Under the pieces are notes generated by a model. It worked only from the letters and a program-made list of their open reading frames with translations, was not told where the DNA came from and made no database searches. This document shows positions 1 to 7,026 of a stretch of DNA of 9,219 bases, piece after piece. This stretch comes from Prevotellaceae bacterium (lineage in GTDB: Bacteria > Bacteroidota > Bacteroidia > Bacteroidales > UBA932). The DNA is taken from the NCBI GenBank assembly GCA_031258915.1, contig JAIRMD010000229.1:1-9219 (forward strand). The letters are read 5' to 3'. Made by a program: the position numbers and the translations under genes. Every line of letters begins with the position of its first letter. Position 1 is the first letter of the stretch.

Positions 1-223
1 CAGCAATATCGGGGGCATAATCTTTGACGTTGACCAGCCCCTGCATTTCCATGCGTATCGCCTCATTCGGCTTAACCCTGACGGCGCTGCTCCCGCGCTC
101 TACCTGCTGCTGCTGCTGCTGCTGCTGCTGCGCCGCCCGGGCAGAGGCAGCGCTGGCGCTGCGCCCGTCCTTGTCCGCTCCGCGTGCTATGCCGAGCGCT
201 AAGAGAATGATGAAGATAAACAT
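1..223 (-). CDS. Partial membrane-anchored protein with poly-Gln tract (N-terminus only)
   Basis: The frame is open from an in-frame TAA at 292-290 to the window edge, so the C-terminus is missing. I place the start at the ATG at 223, which gives MFIFIILLALGIARG, a short hydrophobic segment, followed by an Ala/Ser-rich stretch, nine consecutive Gln (positions 130-104), then a charged stretch containing VRVKPNEAIRMEMQGLV. A TTG at 256 in the same frame would lengthen the hydrophobic stretch to about 24 residues, a better full transmembrane helix, so the true start may be there. Neither start has a Shine-Dalgarno sequence, which is normal in Bacteroidota. The picture is a single N-terminal membrane anchor, a flexible Q-rich linker and a soluble domain outside the window. 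I do not recognise the family. It lies about 100 bp (67 bp with the TTG start) downstream of the DUF5618 gene on the same strand with no obvious terminator between, so co-transcription is possible. Confidence 0.6.
   Translation of the reverse strand, partial: MFIFIILLALGIARGADKDGRSASAASARAAQQQQQQQQQVERGSSAVRVKPNEAIRMEMQGLVNVKDYAPDIA
104..130 (-). repeat. Trinucleotide repeat, nine CAG units on the coding strand
   Basis: The plus strand shows nine uninterrupted CTG units. On the minus strand these are nine CAG codons giving nine Gln in the partial membrane protein. All nine use the same codon, which marks a simple sequence repeat rather than a selected Gln-rich segment with mixed CAA/CAG. Slippage would change the linker length in whole codons without breaking the frame. 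Confidence 0.9.
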
Positions 224-322
224 GGCGATAAGTAAAATTTTTGAGGCTATAGCCAAATGCAGCTGATATGAGGTCGTCCGATGGCGTTTTTACCCCTGAA
301 ACTTGCTTGTACCGCCCTACCC

Positions 323-901
323 TCAGCGAGCAGCGCTCAGGCCGGCCTGCTGCGATTTGACGGCAGCAAAAGCGTTGGCGGAAAGACGTAAGAAACCTGC
401 TACCCAGAGCATCAGCGATGGAATAAATAGCGCACCGGAGAATACTGGCTGCGCCGGACGGTGCGGAGGGGCGGCTTCAAGATGGGAGTTGTCGGACAAC
501 GGCTTGATTTTGTCTATTATTTGTTCAGCATAGTCGAAGCCTCTTTTTACAACCACCGCATCGCGTATGCCGTCGTAGTAGCCCCATAGGTGCAAGATGT
601 CGTAGGCGTTGTTTACGTAAGATAGCAGCTTTTTGTCGAGCTGCGCTACGTTTGAGGTGTAGAACTCAATGGAGCGGCGCTTCTTTTTGGGCATTTCTAC
701 GTCTTTGAGCTGTAGGTAGGCATCCAAAGCAATGAGCACGCCGTTGTAGGCGGTGCCGCAGGCTGTGCGGACGTACTTAATGTCATGATAGTTGTCGTCT
801 TCCTTGCGGGCTTTCCGCAGGGTTTCCTTAGCGTTTTCCATGTAGCGCATGGCCTCGGCGTAAGCTTTTTGCTTAATGCCCTCTTGTGCTTCTGTAGGCA
901 T
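323..901 (-). CDS. DUF5618 family protein (HEPN-like helical) with hydrophobic C-terminal extension
   Basis: This 192-residue protein has the DUF5618 signature: an N-terminal helix with YMENAKETLRKA (residues 20-31), then DIKYVRTACGTAYNGVLIAL (40-59), a KKKRRSIEFY segment and YDILHLWGYYDGI (100-112). I recognise this from small Bacteroidota proteins of unknown function. The all-helical pattern resembles HEPN-type domains, but that link is inference and no clear catalytic RX4-6H motif is evident. As I recall the family it ends near residue 138. Here about 54 residues follow: a Pro-rich linker (144-152) and a hydrophobic stretch (153-171, VFSGALFIPSLMLWVAGFL) that could be a tail anchor. The start is the ATG at 901, about 34 bp downstream of a good TAnnTTTG promoter. 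It appears to be transcribed separately from the beta-barrel gene upstream. Function unknown. Confidence 0.85.
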   Translation of the reverse strand: MPTEAQEGIKQKAYAEAMRYMENAKETLRKARKEDDNYHDIKYVRTACGTAYNGVLIALDAYLQLKDVEMPKKKRRSIEFYTSNVAQLDKKLLSYVNNAYDILHLWGYYDGIRDAVVVKRGFDYAEQIIDKIKPLSDNSHLEAAPPHRPAQPVFSGALFIPSLMLWVAGFLRLSANAFAAVKSQQAGLSAAR

Positions 902-934
902 AGTAAGTGAGATAGTAAAGGTACAAACAATTTA

Positions 935-965
935 CAAAAGTAATGAAAAAGATACGAAGCAACAA
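935..965 (-). promoter_or_regulatory. Bacteroides-type promoter for the DUF5618 gene
   Basis: Read on the minus strand, TACTTTTG at 942-935 matches the Bacteroidota -7 element TAnnTTTG exactly, and TTG at 965-963 lies 20 bp upstream as the -33 element. Transcription would start near 928-930, leaving a 5' leader of roughly 27-30 nt before the ATG at 901. The assignment rests on the known consensus; no start site has been measured. Confidence 0.6.
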
Positions 966-967
966 TT

Positions 968-996
968 TTTTTCTATGTGTAATTTCAATAGAAAAA
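968..996. repeat. Inverted repeat, 9-bp perfect arms
   Basis: TTTTTCTAT at 968-976 and ATAGAAAAA at 988-996 are exact reverse complements with an 11-bp spacer. The site lies about 45 bp after the stop of the beta-barrel gene and just upstream of the -33 element of the DUF5618 promoter. As RNA it is an AT-rich stem flanked by T/A runs, which could be a weak bidirectional terminator. As DNA it could be an operator for the downstream promoter. The sequence does not decide between these. Confidence 0.4.
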
Positions 997-1040
997 CGTG
1001 CGTCATCCCATTCCCTATTTCCCGTAGGGGATTAAGTCAG

Positions 1041-2588
1041 CTAAAAAATATATGCTGCTCCGGCCTTAATAAAGCGCCTGTCGGAAGCTCTGTTCGTGGG
1101 TTTTGTCCATTGCCCTGACAGGTTGAGGTTGATGGACGATTTGGATTTCACGACAAATGACCAGCTCAGGTTGCCGCCTACGCTCCCGCAGTGGCTTTTA
1201 AGGTAGCTCAAATCTTTTGGGTAAAAGTCTGTAACAAGGATAGAGGTTGCGGCTGCGCCGCCGTAAGCGTATTCGCCGCCCATGCTGCGTTTGTAGCCGA
1301 GCTGAAGGCCGAAAAGAATTTTTGACGAAGCGCCAATCGCAAAGTTTTTTGCTCCGGACAGCTCGGCGTAGCTGCTCCGGACGTTGAATACGGAGCGGGG
1401 CGCAAGGTATTCGTCCTGTTGGCTGCTGTACAGGGTTTTTATGCCGATTTTCCACGAGTAGTCATAGCGGCTGCCAATAAACAGGTCGTACTGCAACGCC
1501 GCCCACAGCCGCTTGTAGGTACTTTTCACGTACTCCGCTATGGTTACCCACTGGTTTACGTCATACCGGCTGTCGTACTCCTGCACATATTCGATGCCGT
1601 TGGTGGCCGACTGCCCGGCGTCAGCGGTGAGCTTGTGCGTATAGTCGCCGCTCCGGAGCAGCTGCAGCTTGGCGGCTAGGGTTGTATTGTCGGCAGCTCC
1701 TCTCCGCTGGGGTTTTGTAGGGGTTTCAAAGGCTTCTATTTTTTCTGTTGTGCAGCTAATATCCAGCAGCAGGGTATTGCTGCTGCGGGCAATGCCGTAC
1801 TGCAAGCTGCCGCCATACTGGTTGCCCGGGTAGTAAAAAACGCCTATTCCACCTGTTCCGCCCACTACGCCGGGCGAATAGCTGCCAAGCCCTTTCATGA
1901 TGTACACCTGCTCGTTGTGATAGGAGAGGCTGTTGGTGAACGTGTTCCGGTCAAAGGTGTTGCGGTACCAAGCGCTGAGGCCGGCATGGTGGCCGGTAGC
2001 AATTTTTACCGCCACCGACGGCCTGACTATAATTCCGTATCCGTACACCGTAGCGCGGGGGTCTAGCTGCTTTGCCGCTCTTTTGGCGGTGTAGCGCGCC
2101 TCAACGCCCGCCACAAGGCGATCGCTCCATAGCGGCAGGGCGGCTTTCAGCGCCATGTCGTAGCATTGTTTTTTCCAGTCGCTTTTGTTGGGGTCGGCCA
2201 CGTAGTAGGGCATGTCGGACGAAGGCTCGTAGCGGTTGGTGTTGTAGGTTGCGCCGGTTACGTGGCTATCGGAGAATGTGAAATCGCCCCACAGGTAGAA
2301 TTTTCCCAGCAGCAGCGCACCGCTGGTATTAAAATCCGTGCTGCGGCTTTTGTCTCCTTCCTGCTGCAGCTTGTGGCTACCCGCAGCGGCTGCGTACTGC
2401 GCAGAGAGAATGTTGTAGCTGCGCAAAGGCGTTAGCGCTATGCCGGCTGCGTTGGATGTATGAAACCACAGCGATTGGGCGTAGCTCAGCTCCAAGCCGC
2501 TGTAGCCGGTTACGGGTTGCGCCGCCTCCTGCCCGTAAAGGGACGCGGACAGGAGGCAAACAGCCGATGCAAGTAAACGGTTCTTCAT
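1041..2588 (-). CDS. DUF6850 family outer-membrane beta-barrel protein
   Basis: This 515-residue protein starts with a Sec signal peptide (MKNRLLASAVCLLSASLYGQ, cleavage near residue 20-23). The mature part is a run of alternating hydrophobic/polar amphipathic strands rich in Tyr, Trp, Ser and Gly, such as GKFYLWGDFTFSDS and LGLQLGYKRSM-like segments, and ends in AAYIF. A C-terminal Phe is the usual outer-membrane barrel insertion signal. The overall match is to the DUF6850 barrel family, which I know as a companion of DUF4876 lipoproteins and TonB-dependent receptors. The early WFHTSNAAGIAL (41-52) recalls the NPAG motif of FadL/PorV-like barrels, which is only a resemblance. The ATG lies 6 bp after the lipoprotein stop, in the same frame, so the two are almost certainly translated from one message. 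It may be an accessory pore, a partner of the lipoprotein or an assembly factor. Substrate unknown. Confidence 0.85.
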   Translation of the reverse strand: MKNRLLASAVCLLSASLYGQEAAQPVTGYSGLELSYAQSLWFHTSNAAGIALTPLRSYNILSAQYAAAAGSHKLQQEGDKSRSTDFNTSGALLLGKFYLWGDFTFSDSHVTGATYNTNRYEPSSDMPYYVADPNKSDWKKQCYDMALKAALPLWSDRLVAGVEARYTAKRAAKQLDPRATVYGYGIIVRPSVAVKIATGHHAGLSAWYRNTFDRNTFTNSLSYHNEQVYIMKGLGSYSPGVVGGTGGIGVFYYPGNQYGGSLQYGIARSSNTLLLDISCTTEKIEAFETPTKPQRRGAADNTTLAAKLQLLRSGDYTHKLTADAGQSATNGIEYVQEYDSRYDVNQWVTIAEYVKSTYKRLWAALQYDLFIGSRYDYSWKIGIKTLYSSQQDEYLAPRSVFNVRSSYAELSGAKNFAIGASSKILFGLQLGYKRSMGGEYAYGGAAATSILVTDFYPKDLSYLKSHCGSVGGNLSWSFVVKSKSSINLNLSGQWTKPTNRASDRRFIKAGAAYIF

Positions 2589-2594
2589 TTAATT

Positions 2595-3806
2595 TTAATT
2601 ACCATTACTCCATGTATTCCACGACGGTTTTTTGGCGCCGTTACGACGGATGGTCGGCGTGTCCTGCACTTCAAAGTCATTCGTCGAGTTATTGGTGTCC
2701 TGATAGATATTCCGACCGTCTTTGGTTTCCTTGATTTTCCGCGCTACGCTCTTGCTGTTGTAGGTAGCGCTCACAAAGGTGGCGCCGGCGTCCAGCACGG
2801 TGGGGATGCGTTTCAGCTGTACTTGTGTTTCATCTTTTACCGTTTCAACAGCGTCTAATATTAAGCTGATGGGAATAGCTACCCCTTGCGCCGTTGAGCC
2901 TTCCTGCGTGGTCAGCTCCGTTATGTCTGTCTTTCCGTCGGGGAAAAATAACGCATAAGCGCAGCCGTTTACCGAATTTAGCCATTGGGGCATTGATTGA
3001 AAGCTGGACATCCTGTATATAAGATTCAAATTTATTGCCTGCTCGTCGGTTTGTATTTGCGTACTGCTGGCTGCGATGTAGCCTTCAAATTCGCTGGACG
3101 ACAAGTTGACCGGAGCGTTTGGATTTAAAGCTTCGACCTGATGATTGGTTGCCCATTGTGCCACAATAATAGCTTCGCCGGGCTGAATCGGATACTGGGT
3201 TCCCGTTCCGGGAATTTGCCACAGCCATTGGTAATAGACGTAGTCGGCGGCATTTTCCTTGTCCCATGTGGGCTGGGTGGCCGATGCGAGGTTAGTATAC
3301 AGCGTACCTACGCACAGCCCGTCGGCATAGACCACCGATTCGCTGTTGTTGTAAATTTCAAAGAACTGGTCGCGGAAATAGCTGGCATTACTCGGCGTTT
3401 TACTTCCCGCATAGTAAATTTCCTTAAACACCAGCGTCCCCGATTTGGCTACCTTTACCTCAATGGTGTAGGATGCCCCGTCGGTTACTATATTTTCGTT
3501 GACAAGGGAGCCGCTGTAAATGGTTGAAAAACCTTGCTCCAGCGCTTCGGCGCTTACGGAGATGGTGTATACGCCGGGAAGGATGCTGGCCGTTACTTTG
3601 CCGTCGGCGCCGGCGGTTTTTTCTACTTTGCTATTGTCGTTGTAGTTGATAAACTCCACCTGGTAGGATTCGGGGACGGTCGTAACGCTATCCGGCGTAG
3701 TAATTTGCACCGAAACGGTAATTTCCTTAATGGTTTCGGTTTTGTCGTCGCAGGCCGTCAGGCAGACAGCGCAGGCGAACGTTAGGAGCAATAAATATTT
3801 TGTCAT
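2595..3806 (-). CDS. DUF4876 family lipoprotein with lamin-tail-like region
   Basis: The 403-residue product has a lipoprotein signal peptide ending in the lipobox LTAC (Cys19). CDDKTE follows; acidic residues right after the Cys resemble the Bacteroidota lipoprotein export signal that sends lipoproteins to the cell surface. Residues about 28-118 form a beta-sandwich-like segment (VSVQITTP, GVYTISVSAE). From residue 123 (GTLVFKEIYYAGS ... DQFFEIYNNSESVVYADGL) the pattern resembles a lamin-tail domain, with the late IYQDTNNSTNDFEV also fitting. I recognise the whole as DUF4876, found beside TonB-dependent receptors and DUF6850 barrels in Bacteroidota. The start is the ATG at 3806, preceded by an AT-rich leader without Shine-Dalgarno. 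The protein occupies the genetic position a SusD-like lipoprotein would have in a SusCD pair but shows no TPR-like SusD features. Ligand binding at the surface is inferred. Confidence 0.85.
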   Translation of the reverse strand: MTKYLLLLTFACAVCLTACDDKTETIKEITVSVQITTPDSVTTVPESYQVEFINYNDNSKVEKTAGADGKVTASILPGVYTISVSAEALEQGFSTIYSGSLVNENIVTDGASYTIEVKVAKSGTLVFKEIYYAGSKTPSNASYFRDQFFEIYNNSESVVYADGLCVGTLYTNLASATQPTWDKENAADYVYYQWLWQIPGTGTQYPIQPGEAIIVAQWATNHQVEALNPNAPVNLSSSEFEGYIAASSTQIQTDEQAINLNLIYRMSSFQSMPQWLNSVNGCAYALFFPDGKTDITELTTQEGSTAQGVAIPISLILDAVETVKDETQVQLKRIPTVLDAGATFVSATYNSKSVARKIKETKDGRNIYQDTNNSTNDFEVQDTPTIRRNGAKKPSWNTWSNGN

Positions 3807-3817
3807 GTTATTTTTAT

Positions 3818-3843
3818 TTTAATTGATTACTTTAATTGATTAC
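3818..3843. repeat. 13-bp perfect tandem repeat in the lipoprotein leader
   Basis: The plus strand carries TTTAATTGATTAC twice without a break. It ends 12 bp before the lipoprotein start codon, so it lies in the region that sets translation initiation in Bacteroidota, where AT-rich unstructured leaders replace the Shine-Dalgarno. It could also be a pair of protein-binding sites. Confidence 0.8.
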
Positions 3844-3889
3844 TTCAAACATTTGTATTTGGTTGATTTTTATGTGTATAGCTGTTTTT

Positions 3890-3971
3890 CGGTGGCTTGT
3901 TTCGGTTAGTTAGGCATTTCTCTTTTTGGGCGGTGGTTTGTTTCGGTGGGTTAGGCATTTCCCTTTTTGGC
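3890..3971. repeat. 41-bp imperfect tandem repeat, two copies
   Basis: Copies at 3890-3930 and 3931-3971 differ at only five of 41 positions (7, 18, 19, 32 and 41). The shared core includes TTAGGCATTT followed by a CTTTTTGG tail. A weaker echo, CAGGCATTTG, follows at 3994-4003, suggesting a decayed third unit. The minus strand of the repeat is very poor in G. No terminal inverted repeats or transposase are present. Confidence 0.85.
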
Positions 3972-4154
3972 AATGGCGTATGCGCCCGTCCATCAGGCAT
4001 TTGCGCAGAACTCCTATCCGTATACTCACAGCTACTGTAGCAACGGAAAATTTTTGAAGCGACAATAACGTATATTGCTGATTTCCAGCTATTTGACAAT
4101 GGGGGGGGTAAATTTGGTCACCTTACCTAAAGATTTTTCAGGCAAAGTAAAGGC

Positions 4155-4184
4155 GGCAGCCGGCCGGTGCGCCGCGCAGCTGCC
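4155..4184 (-). terminator. GC-rich hairpin downstream of the TonB-dependent receptor
   Basis: GGCAGC (4155-4160) pairs with GCTGCC (4179-4184), and inside this TGCG (4168-4171) pairs with CGCA (4175-4178) around a 3-nt loop, leaving a 7-nt bulge. On the minus strand it begins about 67 nt after the receptor stop. The 3' flank (GCCTTTACTTTG) is only weakly T-rich, so it may be an attenuator or an mRNA-stabilising 3' structure rather than a full terminator. Confidence 0.35.
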
Positions 4185-4251
4185 ATTCGGAAAAGCGGTA
4201 TGTTGGTTAACTTTCAATCGAAAAACCGGAGTTAAAGGATTTGTAGCGCTG

Positions 4252-7023
4252 TTATTTTATAGAAACTCTCAAGTCGAAGCCAAAGAAAATATTAGCTCCC
4301 AATTCGCGAAATGTTCCGGGCGTTACGGTCGATTCGTAAACGGGGCGGCTGTTGAATACATTGTTGGCAAAAAACGAAGCGGTAAAGTAATCGCCCAGCT
4401 CTTTCGACAGGTTGATGTTGAAGAATAGCGTAGGGATGCTTTTCTCCACCAAGTCGCGCATATTATTGACGCCGGGAAACAGGTAGCTAAACTCCGGGTC
4501 GTCTTTTAGCGCCGGATCGAAGTCGTACACTTTTCCGTCGCGGTACGAGATGTATTTTTCAAACATATCGCTCCCGTAAACCGTCCAGGTATTGCTCAGC
4601 CACAGGATTTGCGAAGTCAGCGTAACGACAAATCCTATAGCCGGAATGTTGTGCGTAATCCTCACGGTGGTGAGGCCTCTTTCGCTTTCGGAGCTCAGCC
4701 GTCCTTTTTCGTAAATGCCGATGTTCCGCTCCAGCTCATTCTCCCTCGAAAGAGTGCTGAACGAGTAGTCCCGGCTTTTAGACGTGCGTCTTTCCCACGC
4801 GCCGTTTACGTAGAAAGAAGTCCTGATAGCGTCGAAACGCCCCAAGTCCAATTCAAATTCCACACCCCGGTTGTGGGAATAGTTGTTATTGCCGGGCTCC
4901 GAATAGATAGCAAATACATTGGCGGTATTGGATAATTTCAGTACCGGCAGCGCGTCGGCAGCTTGCCGGTCAACGGCGTATTGCCTGTACTCTACCAGCC
5001 GGAAAGTATTCAAGGTATTGGAAAATGAATAATCGTTTTCCCGCAATTCATCGTAGGCGGTTATGGAGAGGCGGTACTTTCTTTTCAGCGTAACATCCAG
5101 CCCTGCCTCTGCTTTCCGGTTGGCAGCGATTTCGAGCTTTGGGTTTTCGGCGGAAAATATGCGGGTTTCGCACAGCAATGCCTCTTCCGGATTAATGGTA
5201 GGGGTAAGTCGGTAGTCAAAGTAGGCATTTTCGGGGTAAAGGTACAGCAGCGTGGGGGCTTTGGCGGTTACGCCGTAGCCGCCCCTGAGCGTCAGCGTTT
5301 CGGGCAGCAAATCAAAAGAGGCGTTGAGGCGGGGCGCCAACACGCTTTTTTGGTTAATATAGTCGAACCGTGCGCCGGCGGCAATATTCAAATAGCGCTC
5401 CCCGAAGGCGTGCCGGTAGTAGTCTTCCGCAAAAGCGCCCAGCTGGTAAATAAAGGGAATGTCGGCGTAAGGCCTGTTGCGGTAGGCGCGGTTGTTGAAT
5501 GCTCGCAAGGGCGGATTTTTTTCGTCATACACCTTCCCTTTTCCTACGTTGCCGTCCGCTTTAAAATCCATGCCGGCAATAATTCGGTTGTTCACGTCTC
5601 CCCATCGCTTGTTAAAGTTCACTTTCAGCTTGGCGTTGGCGTTAATCTCTTTTCCGTACACGCTCCATTCGGTGTAGTACTCGTTGGGGAGGATAGTAGC
5701 CCACGCTGCTCCGGCGAGGCGGGTTATTTCGTTGCCGGCGTCGTCATACAGCTTCTGCCCGGGGCGGTTGGACACAACGCTACCGTCGGTCATCGCTGTG
5801 GAGTAAAGCCCGGTGGCGTTGTACAGCATCTCGTGCGTCCATGAATATTTATCATTGTACTTTCCTGCCAGCGTCCACTCCAACGACTTTAGCCATCCCT
5901 TGTCTATATTCAGCCTTGTGGTGTTGCCCACCGCCAACCCGAGCTCCTGCGCCTTTTCCTGCAAATCTATGGCGTTGTCGTCGGGGTTGGATTTTCGGGT
6001 ATCCTTGCCGAATGTAACATCAAAAGAGGTGGTAGATACAAGGTCTCGCTTGAGCGAAGTTGTCCAGAGGGCTTTTGCCGCAAAGCGCTGGTAAAAGGCG
6101 TAAGCTTCCGTAGGCTTCTTGACGGTGTAGAGGTAGTCGCCACTTAGGTTTAGGTTTCCCCATTTATCGCCCAAAGAAACCCCTTTCGATACGGAGCCTT
6201 GGTATAAATCCGGGTTGGTTTTGAGCTTCACCTTTAGCGGGTCTCGTCCGGCCCGCGATTTGACGATGACAGCGCCGGAGGTTAAGTCTCCGTACTCAGC
6301 CGAGGGAATGCCCCGAATAACCTCGACCGATTCTATGTTGTCGAGCGCTATTGTGCGCGTATCCACGCCGGCGGCGGCGTCTCCGTTCAGCAAGCCGGTG
6401 CCGCCGTTCATTGTAGCGGCAAATGTTTGCAGGTTGGCGTTGTTGGACAGCTGCACCCCGTCGACAATAATGGCCGTTCCCAAGCTGTTGCTCGCCCCCG
6501 TCCCGCGCACGTTTACCGTATTTGCGCTGGCCATGTTGGGGTCCGAGATGGCGACGCCCGGCAGCAGCTGCATCAAATCGCTCAACGTGGTGGCCTGTAT
6601 GTGGTCAATAGCCTGACGGGAGATGTTGGACGCGGTAGATTGCCCCGCCTTGCTTCGCGTGGCCACTACCGTTACCTCCTCCAGCCGGAAGTCGGCAGCT
6701 TTCATTGTAAACACAAACAGGTTGGCCTGCCCCGCCGCGGCGTAAACGCCGGTATCAATGGTTTCCATCCCTATGAACTGTATTCGTATCGTAATTTTAC
6801 CCGCGTCTGCTTGGGGGAAAGAAAATTCTCCTGCGGCGTTGGTCATAGTATGCACGTTGGCCGGCAAGAGCGTTACCGTAGCAAATCCCACCGGATTACC
6901 CTGCCGTCCGTGCTCCAAAACTTTTCCTTCTATCTGCGCGTAGCCTGCCCTGCTTTGCGCGTTCAGCGCAAGGCAAAGCAGCGAAAAGCAAGCAACCAGC
7001 TGTATTTTTATGTAGCGGCTCAC
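4252..7023 (-). CDS. TonB-dependent outer-membrane receptor with carboxypeptidase-regulatory-like domain
   Basis: The 923-residue protein transports a ligand across the outer membrane using TonB/ExbBD energy. Order of parts: signal peptide (1-22, ends LALNAQ); CarboxypepD_reg-like Ig fold (about 30-108, IEGKVLEHGRQGNPVGFATV); a TonB-box-like EEVTVVA (115-121); plug (about 125-258) with LSDLMQLLPGVAI, VNVRGTG, AIIVDGVQLS and ESVEVIRGIPSAEYGDLTSG; then a barrel to the end, with ANNVFNSRPVYES near the C-terminus. At this length it is smaller than SusC-type receptors and has no SusD neighbour, so a siderophore/haem/vitamin or peptide type is more likely; the substrate cannot be read. The start is a GTG at 7023. 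An in-frame TAA lies just two codons upstream, so no longer protein is possible, and the GTG gives a complete signal peptide. It is coupled to the peptidase gene upstream with a 3-bp gap. Confidence 0.93.
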   Translation of the reverse strand: MSRYIKIQLVACFSLLCLALNAQSRAGYAQIEGKVLEHGRQGNPVGFATVTLLPANVHTMTNAAGEFSFPQADAGKITIRIQFIGMETIDTGVYAAAGQANLFVFTMKAADFRLEEVTVVATRSKAGQSTASNISRQAIDHIQATTLSDLMQLLPGVAISDPNMASANTVNVRGTGASNSLGTAIIVDGVQLSNNANLQTFAATMNGGTGLLNGDAAAGVDTRTIALDNIESVEVIRGIPSAEYGDLTSGAVIVKSRAGRDPLKVKLKTNPDLYQGSVSKGVSLGDKWGNLNLSGDYLYTVKKPTEAYAFYQRFAAKALWTTSLKRDLVSTTSFDVTFGKDTRKSNPDDNAIDLQEKAQELGLAVGNTTRLNIDKGWLKSLEWTLAGKYNDKYSWTHEMLYNATGLYSTAMTDGSVVSNRPGQKLYDDAGNEITRLAGAAWATILPNEYYTEWSVYGKEINANAKLKVNFNKRWGDVNNRIIAGMDFKADGNVGKGKVYDEKNPPLRAFNNRAYRNRPYADIPFIYQLGAFAEDYYRHAFGERYLNIAAGARFDYINQKSVLAPRLNASFDLLPETLTLRGGYGVTAKAPTLLYLYPENAYFDYRLTPTINPEEALLCETRIFSAENPKLEIAANRKAEAGLDVTLKRKYRLSITAYDELRENDYSFSNTLNTFRLVEYRQYAVDRQAADALPVLKLSNTANVFAIYSEPGNNNYSHNRGVEFELDLGRFDAIRTSFYVNGAWERRTSKSRDYSFSTLSRENELERNIGIYEKGRLSSESERGLTTVRITHNIPAIGFVVTLTSQILWLSNTWTVYGSDMFEKYISYRDGKVYDFDPALKDDPEFSYLFPGVNNMRDLVEKSIPTLFFNINLSKELGDYFTASFFANNVFNSRPVYESTVTPGTFRELGANIFFGFDLRVSIK

Positions 7024-7026
7024 GGG

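Larger units (their letters stand above)
3807..4251. other. 445-bp intergenic region between receptor and lipoprotein genes
   Basis: I find no credible gene here. An 84-codon minus-strand frame (4099-3845) depends on a TTG start and its C-terminal half is made of the tandem repeat. The stretch holds, from right to left, a GC-rich hairpin (4184-4155), a G8 run (4101-4108), a 41-bp imperfect tandem repeat (3890-3971) and a 13-bp perfect tandem repeat (3818-3843) directly before the lipoprotein leader. No exact TAnnTTTG promoter element was found on the minus strand; the nearest is AATGTTTG at 3853-3846, without a -33 partner. Confidence 0.7.

Noticed and set aside
1015..1035. Short CCCTA/TAGGG hairpin right after the barrel stop as a terminator
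   Set aside because: The stem is only 5 bp and no T-tract follows it directly.
3846..3853. Promoter element for the lipoprotein gene (AATGTTTG on the minus strand)
   Set aside because: It departs from TAnnTTTG at the first base and has no TTG at the proper -33 distance.
3845..4099. An 84-codon minus-strand frame in the intergenic gap
   Set aside because: It needs a TTG start, has no family resemblance, and its Lys/Pro/Thr-rich C-terminal half is the translated 41-bp repeat.
3807..4251. Cobalamin or other known riboswitch in the gap
   Set aside because: I could not find the conserved B12-box or other standard aptamer core sequences on either strand, and the gap does not lie directly upstream of the receptor.
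4252..7023. SusC-type glycan receptor and polysaccharide utilisation locus
   Set aside because: The receptor is shorter than typical SusC proteins, there is no SusD-like gene, and no glycoside hydrolase or carbohydrate regulator lies in the window.
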